A DNA stretch of 14,706 bases from positions 1-14,706 of the forward strand of contig JAHBMJ010002924.1 in the NCBI GenBank assembly GCA_018398765.1, read 5' to 3'. Positions within the stretch are counted from its first letter, which is position 1; each line of letters opens with the position of its first letter. This DNA comes from Chromera velia. Lineage: Eukaryota > Sar > Chromeraceae. Shown one piece after another: positions 1 to 12,430 of the stretch. The notes beneath the pieces were generated by a model. The model was given only the letters and a program-made list of their open reading frames with translations, searched no databases and was not told the DNA's origin. Position numbers and translations under genes: made by a program.

Positions 1-196
1 CCCCGCCCCTTGCCCCGACGCCCCGAGGGTCGAGGCGGCAACCCCCGAGGGCCCCGGCGTTCCCCCCCACTCCCCTGTCCCGAAGTCGCCGTCCGGGCCG
101 GGGCCCCCGTCCAGCATGCGGTCCCCCAGAGTCTCGCCGAGCTGTCTCAGCTCATAGGCCTCTAGGGCGTCTTCCCATCTCTGCAGTTTCTCGTAC
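1..196 (-). CDS. TOR: TOR exon 20, FAT domain, partial (residues 1782-1847)
   Basis: Acceptor ATGCAG at 199-197. It encodes [20 protein letters not shown], matching mTOR YEKLHEWEDALVAYDKKMD. It then runs into about 38 Gly/Pro-rich residues and is still open at base 1, at a codon boundary. The Gly/Pro stretch lies where mTOR has the short linker before the next FAT helix pair (DPELMLGRMRCLEALG). Window bases 1-110 are very GC-rich. Confidence 0.88.
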
Positions 197-3100
197 CTGC
201 ATTTCCATTTCCAAAATGGGAGGGGCCGGGGGTGCACTTCCATGAACAATAGAGCAGGCAGGCAGGCAGGCAGGCAGGCACATGGAGGCGATCGACACAA
301 ATCCAAAAGGAGCCCTTATGTCCTTTATAGATCTTCTATGCACATGCGATCCCTTTTGTTTGCTACAAAGAGCTGATCGAAAGTCGGTTTTGCAACGCAG
401 CTCTGAACGTTCCCGTCCTCTGACAGGTATCCAGAGACATACAGCCATCTAGTCAATGATTCGTGCCCCCCAGTTCTCTCTCAGTCGACTCCGAAAGAAA
501 AAAAAAAAAAGAGAAAAAAAAATTCGCATCACTGGAGGCAGGCTAGCAAAAAGCATTTCTCCTTCCTTTCTCTCCTTACTCCACCAAACCCTGGAACGAC
601 TGCCCGACCGACCCACCAGCTTTCCTTCAAGGTCACGTGCAGGTGTTTCTGCGCGTATTCCAACACCCCCCTCGCTGCTTCTCCTTGTTGTAGCTGGTTA
701 TTCAACGAGATCAGGGCCTCTACCGAGGACTCTGCATGCATTCATACACACATGCACGCACGCATGCGAAAATGCAGAGACAAATGCGCATTCGAGAACG
801 CCAGCAGGCAGGCGCCTTCGTTGAGGGCTTTTGGCAGCAGGAAAGGTGGAGAGGAAAGGGCATCCATCAGAAGGAAACATTTGGGGGTCTTCTGTGCCCC
901 CATGCAATTGAAATAATGTTGTCCCCATCATGAAGCCTTCAGAACCGTCAACGGGGAGGTAATTGCAGGAAGACGCAGCAATAAGCAATGTCCAAGAATA
1001 CCTGGAAATTCCAACGAAAAGGGGAAGACAACCAAGGCAATGTAAGGGCGTGTAAGGGTCTGCATTTTTTTTGTTCTGAAATGCAAACTCTTCTTCACCT
1101 TACCCCCTTTTGATTTTGTTTCCTTCTTTTCCAACCAACCGGGCGAAGTCCGAAATTCCTGTTCCTTGTAGTAGAGGGCCTTTGCATAGGCGTGACTCTT
1201 CTCTGCCAGCTCTCCCAACAAAGCTCTGTCTATGGGCAGCTGAGCGACCCCCACCGGCTGTTGTTCCATGAACTCGGCCAGGTTCAAAATCGCCTGCGGG
1301 GGGGAAAAGAGAAAAGGGTAGGTGAAGAGAAGAAAAGAGGGCGGACCGACGAGATGCCAAACAATTTTCTTTTCGCCGACAGTCTCTCTGAAAAAAGTAC
1401 CGTCTGTCATCATTTTTCACAGCAAGGTTTCGGTGGCAGAAAAGCCTCTTTTGAGAACCTTTTCTTGGTTTTGTCTTTCAGGCGAAGGAGAAAGCTTCTA
1501 TCGCAGTCTCCTCTCATGCACCCTATCTGCATGTATGCTTGGTGTACCCCTCATGCTACGCTGCACACATCTGCATCTGTGCCGATCTTACGTGACATTG
1601 CTACGATGTTCCTTTCTGTTCTTCTATGCCCCCCCACACAACAGAAAGACATGGATACATACATACATATTAATTCATACATACACACATACAGACAGAT
1701 AGACAGACCTGCAGGACGTCTGGGGGCAGAGAGGTCGACCTGAGAGCTCTTTCTAAGGATTTCCCCCAAAAGTCCTGGTATGCGTCAAATAGCTGGAGCC
1801 AGCAACTCAAAAAAGAGACGGGAAAAAGCTCCTTAGACAGAGGCTGGTAGACCTGCAAATCAATTTAGTGACAAACGAAGAATAAATCCACAAACACGAA
1901 ATGCATGTGGCTCTTTGTACATGCATCTTTCAAAGAGCACGTAATGGAAGAGTCACCGCACAGACTGTAAAATGCTCTTTCGACTGCCCACATCGCATTC
2001 TGGACCCTTGCAAGCTACTTGCACTCACTCAGCCAGTACGAGAGAGTGTCAGTCGATCAGAGGGGAACTGAATAAGACAAAGCTCCTTTTCTCCCAGGGA
2101 CGTCCAGGCAGAACTTGAAACGAGAAACAAACAGGGGGTGATTGAGAAAAAAGCGATGCGTGCCCCCCAAACCGCCCTTGAATGTGTCCGCCAATTCGAC
2201 TGCGTGTATGTGTGCTCTTATCTTTCAAGCCATCCGTGGAAGACACAATTTCGGACCGCGAGCCTGCGTCAGGAAAGGAAACTGAATGTGGCGCCGAAAC
2301 GTCCAAGGAACTCACTCCTCGAGGGCCCGTCGGGTTTGGCCATTTTGCTACTCGAATTTGTGCTAGGACCCGTGCCAAACTGACTCATGACGACTCGTTT
2401 TTTGGCTCATGAGATTTTACATACAGTTAGATGTGGCAAAAATAGAGCGTGGAGCTTCTTTCATATACACCCGAACTCGCCACTCACCTGTGCAAGTGAC
2501 CAGCACGCCCTCAATGATGGACTCGGGCTTTCTCTCAAGAGCTCCAACGAGAATCGACGCATCCACTCTGTCCATTCGTCCTTCGTAGTCCTCCCTGCAG
2601 TATCCCACGCCGCCCTCAAATTCTGTTGATTGACTTCCAAATTACGCCCAGAGAGCCACTCTGCAATTCCAGACCCCCCTGTCCCCTGTCCCCCCTCAGT
2701 CTGCAATCTAGACTTCCCACCACCCCCCATGGAATCTAACAACAGACCTCCACGAGAACCCGCACGCGGCCGAGGTGACCCCACAGCAGTACCCCCTCCT
2801 TTTGTCATGTCTCTCTCACCAGCTCCATAGTTTACCGGCCGAGCGGTCAAGTTTTGACGTTGTGCGACGGTTCGAATGAGGGGCACAAACGGGGCCATGG
2901 CTGCCCCGTAAAGACTGTTGATGCGTGCCAACGTATCCAATGCTGCTTGCTTCAAATCAAGTTGCGTGGGCCCATGAATGTCTACCCCCCCGGTCGTTTC
3001 TCCTCCAACTTTGCCGGTAACTGCACTCGGGGTTCCCCCCGAGATTTGAGTTCCCCCCGCCACCCTGGAAGATGTCGTTGGGACGAGAGGTGCGTCAAGA

Positions 3101-4069
3101 ATACGCACGAGGGGATGCGCAATGCGTCCAACGAAATGAGGGAAACTGCAAGTTGCTGCGAGGTCACCCAAAGTCTCCACGCACTTAATACGCAAAAGAA
3201 TAATCGAAAATTCCTCCCCTTCTGCAATCTTGGCCAACGTCGGGACTACCAAATGCATGTAGTCTTGCATACTCACCCCAAACACCACAAAAGCCTGGAG
3301 GGTCTGCCGAGCTACCTGTCGGGTCGGGGTCAAATCATTTCGAATAAAAGCCAACAGATAAGGCAATAACCCGCCCACAAAAGCCAAAAATTCATCTCTC
3401 GCCACTCGGCTCGCTTCTTCTAACACGGCCAGAAGAGCAATCGTACACCTCTCTACGGCCCCTCCTTCCCTGTCCTCTCCTGTCTCCCCCGGCCCCCCGG
3501 TTGCCGGGGACGCGGGCCCATTCACAGTCACGGTGGAGGAAGGAATCCACCCCCCCGCTACAGAAGCCCCACCTCCGACCTCAGGCCTAGCCCCTGCTGT
3601 CGGATTCGCACCGTTTGCCATTGGGTGTGTTGTCAGGGCGATGGTGGCGGGTCGAGACTCCGACCGCATCACCTGCACCCCCTGCATGGGCCCTCCTGCA
3701 GTCGGTGCGCTTGTGGTGGAGGCGGCAATCGTGGGTGGGGCCTCTGACGACTTGCTGCACACAGACAAAGGGAAGGAAGGAGAAAAAGAAAGCACAAAGA
3801 GAGGTGCGCCTCTTTTCCCCAGAGAGTGGATATAAAGTCATCATGAGAAATACAGACTCCCTCCCTCGTTGAATGTGATTCCAACGAGAGGAGACGGACC
3901 TTTTCATGTTGATCAAGGGCAAAAAGCAGAAAGGCAAAAGAAGAAAAAGGACAATCAGGACCAACTTTGCAAAGAAAACATCATCCGATACAAACATTCA
4001 CACGAAAAAGAAAGATGCTTCCATTAAGGCGACCTCAACTTCAAAACTACCCACAGAAACATCTACATA

Positions 4070-4121
<52 letters not shown>

Positions 4122-7100
4122 TTCTTTCTCGCTCGTGCGTTCCTGTCCACACATGCACTCACATAGGCAGGGGGGTCTCCCTCATGAACGATGCCAGCAC
4201 TTCCAGCAACAGTCCCATGAAGGGCGCCACCTGTCGCCTGGCTACAGCGATCATCTGGGCCATGTTCCTCAACAGCGTCTCCCTCATCTCCCCGAAATCC
4301 GACTTCCGCAGAATCTGCATGCATGCACAGAACTTACCGAAAATAGGAGAATTAAAGAAAGAAAAATACAACAACATGTGCATGTCTAGGACGACGTAGG
4401 AGAGAGGCCCAAGTGTACTTGACACATAATCCGAAGGACAACGCAACCTCTTTTTTTAAACAAAACCGCCGTTTGCTCCAGCAGTCTCTGTGTTTGAGCA
4501 CCCACGGTCAAACCTGTGCGCGTTCCCAGAATGTGCTCACATACGTGCAAGACCAGAATGAATGACGGGTTTGGATCATTTGCGAAAAGCGAGCCAGCGA
4601 GACGTACATTACAGCAGCAAAAAGCACAAAAAACGGAATCCCGGGTGTGACTGAGATGCTGACTTGTAGGAATGCAGGCATGATCTCCATCAACCCAGGA
4701 AGTCTTTTTGTGTCCAGAGTAGGAAATACATACATGAGCGCTTGAATGACCGAATGATGCTGCGATGCGAGAGCCGCGTCCTGCAGCATCTTCATTAATG
4801 CAGCCACAGCAGCAACAGAAAAAATATCCGAAGGACAAGAGTCTGCGCCCACGAGACCTGCAACACCAAACCCCATTCCTGCTGCACCAATATTGAAAAG
4901 CGGGGAAAGCTTAGCACCTCTTTCTATCAGACCCGCAAAACCCATCCCTCGCTGCCACTCCTCTCCTCTCCGATCGCCCCCCATAGCCCCCACCCCTGCT
5001 GCCCCAACACCCGCTAGATCTGCACCCCCGTCATCAGCACGCACAACAGCGCCCCGTAGCGCCTCCGCAGCCTCGCCTCTCTTCAATCCGTCTCTCTCTC
5101 CCCTCTCCATCCTTTCCTCTTCCCCTGCGACCCCAGAGATTGCCATCGCTGTCGAAATTTTGGCGCTCTCCCTCTTGGCCCCTCCAACGGGCGAAGAGGA
5201 AGGCCCTCCAGCCTTGATCCCCCATCTGCATGGAGAGACAAAACAAAACAAAGCAAAACAACACACATACACGAACGTTCGCGCGCACGCGCGCACGCAC
5301 ACACACACAGACACACACACGAACGAGAACGCATCGTGAGGAATGGAAATGCGGCAGAGAGAAAGCACACTCGAAAGTATCAGCAGTTGGCAGGAGAGCG
5401 GACTGATTCACTTTTTCCTAAAGCATCTTTCCCACCAAGGAAAGAAAGCCTACTCACTCATCGTCGCATTCGATTTCGATGCACCTCCGTTTTCTTCTCT
5501 TGGTCGCTCTGTCTCTCTTGCAGTTCTCGAACAGCTATCACACGTCTTTCCCCTTGTTGCTTGGCAGAGCCTCGCCACAGAGCACACATCCGAGTAATCG
5601 CATGATGTTTCTCTTCCCTGCATTGCAGTCTCCTTCTCTCTCACGGACTCACTGACACACAGAAGACAAATCGACTAACGAGCCCATGCACCGACTGACA
5701 CACCCACCCACCTCAATTTATTCTCCAGCTGTTGGTATCTGAAGGGGTCTAGTGCTCCCAGAGTGCCAATCACAGACATGACTATGAAACGAAGGGGGGA
5801 GGACGGCACCTCCGTGCGCAGGAGGGAGATCAGGTACCTGCAACTTGCAGACAAATTTGATACCATGAAATATGGACACACACATGTACACATGTACACA
5901 CATACACATGCAGAAACACACGTGTACACACACAGAGGAGAAGAATCGGAGCTGAGATGCAAGACGGACCATACCACTGTATCCAGAGAGTTTCTTCTCT
6001 TCTCTCCTCTTGGGCAATCACAGTGATCATTATGTAAGCTGTTAAAACGCGCAGCGGTGCTTTCTTCTTTCGGATATTCTCCCACACAGAATAATAACGA
6101 CTGAGGGGGGGGCAAAAGGACTCACAGGATGCTTTCCTTCAGCCCATCTTGACTGTCAACAACCCGCCCGCCTACCGGCCGACTGACTGACTGACCAAAG
6201 CAAATAAGGGTACTCGGTGTACGGCGCAATAACGTATCCGGTGTTCTCGCAGAGTTGTCTCAATGTCCTCAGGGCCCCCTCTCTTTTCGAGTGACTCACC
6301 AAAAGGTTAGACCCAGAAGGATCCTGCAACACACGCACACCAACACGCAAACAGACAAGAAGAGATCACGATGCACACCCTCGCCAAGCGAAGTGCACGG
6401 AAGAAAAAGGGGCCTCAGGGAAATTGAGAGAAGAATCAATGCAAAAATAATGAAGGGTCTTCTCAAGCAGCAGACAGACGGACACGTGCGAAAAAAACAC
6501 ATCCAGTGCCCGTAGAGGAGGTGGAGAAAACGGGAACGGTTGGTGGGCTGAATTCTTGCTTTTCTTTTTTCCTGACAAACACACACAGACAATGGAGCAC
6601 ATGAAGAGGCACCCCCCCCCCCCCCCCCACACACACACCTGTAGGACATCCAGCAGCAGCGGCATCACCTCCTTTAGAAATGGGGTCATGGTGGGCCCTC
6701 CTACTTCGCTCAGTTGGCCAATGGCCGTCAGAAGATGAAGCGCCAGGGAGGCAGAGACGGGCGCCGCCACCGCCACAGCCGCAGTTGAAGGAAGCGCCAA
6801 TGTGGCGCCGCCCCGCACCGTCACACCCAGACCCCCTGCAGCCGGGGCCCCTGCCGGGGCCGTCCGCCCACTCGCTTGGAGTCCCGTTTGCACTGCCCCT
6901 ACAGGAAGCGGAAGCGCGCCTGCTGCCGCAGTGGCTCCTCTCTGTTGCGCGTGTGAAGCCGCGAGAGGGAGGGGCAGGGGGAGTGGGTGCTGTGCTGCGG
7001 TGGCTTCTTTGAGTTTTGCGAGCAGATGGCAGAGAACAGGGGCGCAGTAGGGCTCCAGGACGGGATGGGCCTCGACGAGAAGATCCCCTGCAGGAAGACA

Positions 7101-8049
7101 GACAGAGAGGAGGATGATGATGATGCATGTGGACGACAAAGTCGCTTGTAAACGGCAGAGAGGAATCAGCCCCACAGCACTGTATCATTTTTCAAACGAG
7201 TCCCTGAAAGCGAAGCACAGATACATCTGTAGTGGTGAATGGAAAGGAGGGCATGGGGGGACTGGCTGATTTCGTTCTGCTCTTGGGTATGTCCGCAAAA
7301 ACGGAGGACATGAGAGGGAACTATGACTCGTCTCAACTTACAGAAAAACAAAAACAAACTGACCGACCGACCGAGCAATTCTGCAGCCTCTTCCTTCTGT
7401 CTGGCCTCACAGAGACAATCCAGCTCTGTGAGCAGCTGCAAGAGGGCCCTCCTGAGAGACGGCATCACTGCTGCGGGGTTGTGGACAGACAGCCGGCCCA
7501 TGAGGCGGATGGAGACTTTCCTCACGGGCAGATTCTCATCGTGGAGTGTCTGCTGCAGAGCTTCCAGGCAGGCTGGTTGACACAAGATTGGGTCGAACCG
7601 GGCATCCAGGGCCGCAAGGACACTCTCACGAGTGGGAGACTCGGGCTCGGAGACGGCGAAAGTGAGAACCCGAAGGACCGAATTGGAGACGGCTACCAAC
7701 TGGTGGGGCCTGTGAACAAAATGGCAAAAGGGACACATATACATACACAGAGAGAGGGAGGAAGAAAGAGGGAACGATCAAGATGGTCAGGTAGGGGGGG
7801 GGGAAACCCAACAAAGAAACGCTTTTTCCAGATTGCGTGCTCTGTCTGCTTCACTTGAGAGTCACAGAAGGAAGACACAGACACATGTGGGAAAAAGGCG
7901 ATAGAAAGAAAGAAAGAAAGAAAGAAAGAAAGCCCACTGCAGTGAGTGTCCTTTCAAAGCTGGTGAATGGATGCATTCTTTTCCCACGCACTCACCAGCA
8001 CACATACATACCCACGCACAGAGAAAGGGTAGGCTTGTATACGTGGTGT

Positions 8050-8085
<36 letters not shown>

Positions 8086-11000
8086 GGTGTAAAAGAGCGA
8101 GAGCCCACCGCATGCACTGATCCATCCCTGCATGATATCTGACTGACTTGCACACAATCACAGCGCTGGGAAAAGAAGCCGCCAGAGGCCCCGTCGCTCT
8201 CCCTGCCCCTCCCAAGCCCGTGTGTACAGATCTCTTGGCGCCTCCCTTCGCGTCCATCACCATCAGAGGATGCACAGACCGGGGGAGGAGGAGCTTCGTT
8301 GCAGCCAGGGCGGCTTCCCTTCTCACCAGAGGGTCCGGGTGGTCAAGGAATCTCAGGCAGCACTCGCAGACGAGGGGGGTCACTGTGCATTCGTCCAAAC
8401 CAAATTGACCTGCAAGGGCCTCCGTATTTTTTTGTTTTTAATTCTGTATGAAAAAGTATTCTGTATGAAAGTATTAAATGCAGTCACTGTGCATTCGTCC
8501 AAACCAAATTGACCTGCAAGGCCCTCCGGCAACGACGCAAACAACAAATTGCATCGACAGTCTGTCTCGAGATTCCACTTGGACCACTGGATCACCGAGA
8601 GATAGAACAAGTCAAACAAAGGGCACATCAGACTAACGATACATTACCAAAAGACCATGCAGAGAGATGTGAAGCAAAGCCCCGTTACTGCCCACATGGA
8701 ACCAAACCCCCTCCCGTTTATGGGACGAACCGAGTGCGTTCAATGCCAACAGCAGAAGGCCTGTCGAGGACTCCTCTCTGTCTCCCTTGCCGTCTCCAGC
8801 CACGGCCACAGCGGAGGCACCGGCACCTGCCTGTTTTCCCGAAGCAGAGCGATCCACCCCCCCACCGCCCACACCGTCCGAGTCCCCCACAGGCGCCCCT
8901 GCCCCTCCCGGATCGGTCGCGCTGCGTCCCGCCCCGCCACCCCCCTTCACAAGCTGGGTCCCGCCGCCAGTTCCCGCGCCGCCACCCGTCCCCCCTCCCG
9001 CAGCCGAGGAGGAATGTTGAGCAAGAACTGTGGAGATGCACGCGAGCAGTCGGGATTGCATCACCGGGAGAAGAGAGGGGATGTGACGGGAGAGGTGGCC
9101 GAGGGCATCCAGAAGAATTACCGATAAACCGCCTGCAGATGCAAATTCAAACACACAAAGAATGGAGATGCAAATTAAGAAAAGGAAAAGAGAAGACAAC
9201 CACAGGATCCAGAAAGAGGGACAAGAAGACAACAACCAAGCAGAGAGACGTGCACTGCATGCAGGCGGAGCATCCACGAAAGGTAAACCTGCATACATGC
9301 ACCTTTCACCTGAATCATCCCACAGGAACTCGGCTCATATTGCCACCTCTTTCTTCTGGCACAGGCTACGCTAATTGACTCCACCAGAGCGGGGCTTCAT
9401 CGCACAAGCCATGCTTTGATCTTCCTTTCCGTCCCCTCCTCTCCTCACCTGCGAACATCTGATCAATGAGAGACTCCACATGCCCTGCCAGGCGAGCACC
9501 CAGAGCCCTGCCGAGCTTCGACAGGCACTTCAACGCTTCCTGGGCTTCTTGGCGCTTCTTCGCGACGTTCCTGGGAGGGAGGGACAGGCAGGTACACACA
9601 CGCGGGCACGAATTGATTAACAGAGACATGCCGAGAAAAGAAACGAACAGAGGATGATGCCCTCCGACTTTCTATGGAAAGACAGTAAAAGAGGGGGGGG
9701 AGCAAAGCGATGCAACGACATTGGAGGATGCACAAAGGTTGAGAGATGTGAGGCAGCAGAACAAGAGACAGACAGGGTAAGCGGGCAGGGAAAACAGACA
9801 TGGTGGAACGAATGAATGAGGAAGGAAAGAAAGCAGGAGGGAAACAAGAGAGGAAGGCAACTGGGGAGGAAACAAGAAAGCAAGCAAGGAGAGAAGGAAT
9901 AGAGGAAGGAAGGAAGGAAAAAAAGAAAGACAGAGAGGAAGAAACAGGAAAGGGAGGGAAAAATGGAAGAAAGAAAAGAAGGAAATGTGGAGGAAGCAAA
10001 GTCAAAATGGCTGTCCCAACAAGCAGCTGTGTGTGCAAGTATACGTTGCCATGCAAAAATATGCGTCGTGGGACCAGCATTTTATCACAAAAGTTACAGT
10101 GGCAGCATTCACGCATCAGTGTATGCATGCAACCTCTGTCCCGCATTTGGATTCAAAGTGCATGTTGTGTTTTGTGTGCTTCTCTAGACACATGCTGTGT
10201 GTAGCGTTTGAGAGAGGCAGACAGAATAAATCAACAAAATCGGCCCATGCACACACCCACAGAGTCCATTCAGAGAGAGACCCACCTGTAGCCTGGGGAA
10301 AGCGCCGCGTGCACATGAGATATCAGAGGGGCCACGTATTCTATTGTCGGCTCTCCCACCTGAAAACAGGGCGGACAAGCAGGTAAAGGGAGGAGACTAT
10401 TTTGGCTGAAGGAAGACACACACAGAGACAGAGAAAGGATTTACCAACAGAGTGGTGTTCCATTCAGAAGAAACGAAAACAAAACGTCTGGACACTCGCT
10501 TTGCCTCTTCCCTCCTGCATGTTTTCTTTAGCACCCCCCCGTCGCCTCTCCCCCCCCGGATCCACCTCTTCGAATCCTTTCCCCCCCTCCTCTCTCGGTT
10601 ACCTCCCCTTTCCTCCTGCTTCCGCACATATCTCTGCCACTTCTTTGTCGAAACTTCCCCCTCCCCTTCCATTTCTCCATTTCATGCAGCTCTTCGAAGA
10701 GAGAGATTCAAAAGAAATCCATTACAAGAAGCAGATTTCAACGCGACACCAAAAAACCAAAAGGAGAAGAGAAAGCATTCAAACAAGCAAACAGAGATCC
10801 GTCCCCTCGTCAAATCGAAACAAACAAACGAAAACAAACAGACAAAAACAAACAAACAGAACAAACAGACAAAAACAAACAAACAAGAACAAACAAACCG
10901 ACAGACCTCCAATGCCAAGTCCCCTGCCACCTTCAGCGCCTGGTCTCTGAAATCGCTGTCCGATCTCAAGAGCCCCAGGAGGTGTTCCATGCACAGAGAC

Positions 11001-11493
11001 AGAAATCCGGACTCGTTGAACGACTGCGGATCAAATCTGCAAACAACCAGCAAGAGAGAGAGCATGTGCGGTTGGTTGCAGACAATTCACATCAATCAAC
11101 CAGAATCAACAGACTCATGCGTCGAGCAACCAACCCGAACACAAAAAAGCCGAGATAGGGAGGGAAACGGAGAGAGGGAGGGAAACGGAGATAGGGAGGG
11201 AAAGGGAAACGGCATGCGGGCTAGTGGAGGGAATGGAGTCACAAAAAGAGAGAGAAGAACTTGGTGTTTGAAAAACTGAGAGAACTTCCCGAACGGAACG
11301 GAAAAAGGGGAAGTCGAGCATAAACAGAGAAAAAGGCAAGCCCGTGTCTCCAGTGCTCTCCCTCTCGACTCATCCACTACCATTCCGTTGTCCCATCCGA
11401 CCGCCTACCTGGCGAGTGTTGGGAAGAGAATCAGCACAGTGCGTTGGACGAGCCGGTGCTTCGAGTTTCGGTACCTTCAAAGGAGATAGATCC

Positions 11494-11530
<37 letters not shown>

Positions 11531-12399
11531 GATAAGCCGAAGAAAGAAGAGTCCTCATCGGCATGCATACTCATTCAGGGGTGTGGGTTCAAAGTGTGCA
11601 TCGAATCACAGAGACATCTTTTCCCTTTACTGTTTGTGTTTAGGTCGCTGATGACAGCTATTGATCCAGAGAGAGAGGCACCACCTCAAAAGGACATGAC
11701 ATGATCTTTCCCCCCGTGCAACTCTCACCGCTTCTTTTCCCTCTTCCTTCTTCAAATCAACTCACGCAAGGCTACTCTGTGTGTCTCTCTCTCAATTCTC
11801 TTCTTTCATCCCCTGAATTCTCCCCATCAAGCTCGACTGTACTGCCTCTGCGCCCACACGCACGGTCTCCAACACGAGCACCCTCTTGTAAACTTCCCTC
11901 CTTTCCCTTTGCCCATTCCTGCCTGTAAATGCTCTTAGTGTCCCCTATCTGTCTGTCTGTCTGTCTGTCTGTGTGTCTCTCAGCTCACCTGTAGATGAGT
12001 TCACAGATCTGGTTGAACCTGGGCGCCAGGAACTCCCCCGTGTTGTCCCTGTCCAACAATTCCCCCACAGCCAGGAGGGACCCGTGGAGGCTGGCGGAGT
12101 CCTGAGAAAGGAAACCTCGGTGGGCCTGCAGTGAGAGAGTGCAATTGACATGATTGAAAAAGTCAAAGAGAAGATGACCTGACCAACACTGACGAAAGCG
12201 GCAGAGCCGAAAAGAGCAGAAGGCAAAACGAGAACAATTCCAGGCAAAGACAAGCAGCTCGTCAACGCGGTGCTGTGTCTGCGGGTTGCTTGAAGGGGGG
12301 GGCAAACAAGAAGGGGGCGCCCCGAATAAAAAGGAAAGGAATGTAAAGAAGGCAGGAAGGACCTAAGAGGGCGATTGATACATAACTCTTTCTTTAATT

Positions 12400-12430
<31 letters not shown>

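Noticed and set aside
152-448. Open frame of 98 codons on the minus strand overlapping exon 20
   Set aside because: It is in another frame from the conserved [11 protein letters not shown] segment and covers intron 19 with its CAGG repeat; no homology seen.
3533-3835. Plus-strand open frames opposite exon 16 (also 2630-2830, 2854-3369)
   Set aside because: They are antisense shadows of the GC-rich, Gly/Ala-coding TOR exon and show no recognisable domain.
8425-8482. AT-rich spacer as a small transposon with 46-bp target duplication
   Set aside because: 46 bp is far too long for a target-site duplication, the spacer is only 58 bp, and it has no terminal inverted repeats.
8509-9378. Plus-strand open frame of 289 codons
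   Set aside because: Antisense to exon 8 and its Gly-rich insertion; the Pro/Arg-rich translation is what reversed Gly-rich coding DNA gives.
10452-11279. Plus-strand open frame of 275 codons
   Set aside because: It crosses two introns and the GTTT microsatellite (Lys/Thr/Gln/Asn-rich repeats in translation); no homology.
11494-11531. CRISPR-like short repeats (also 255-280, 12400-12430)
   Set aside because: These are simple tetranucleotide microsatellites without unique spacers, in a spliced eukaryotic gene.
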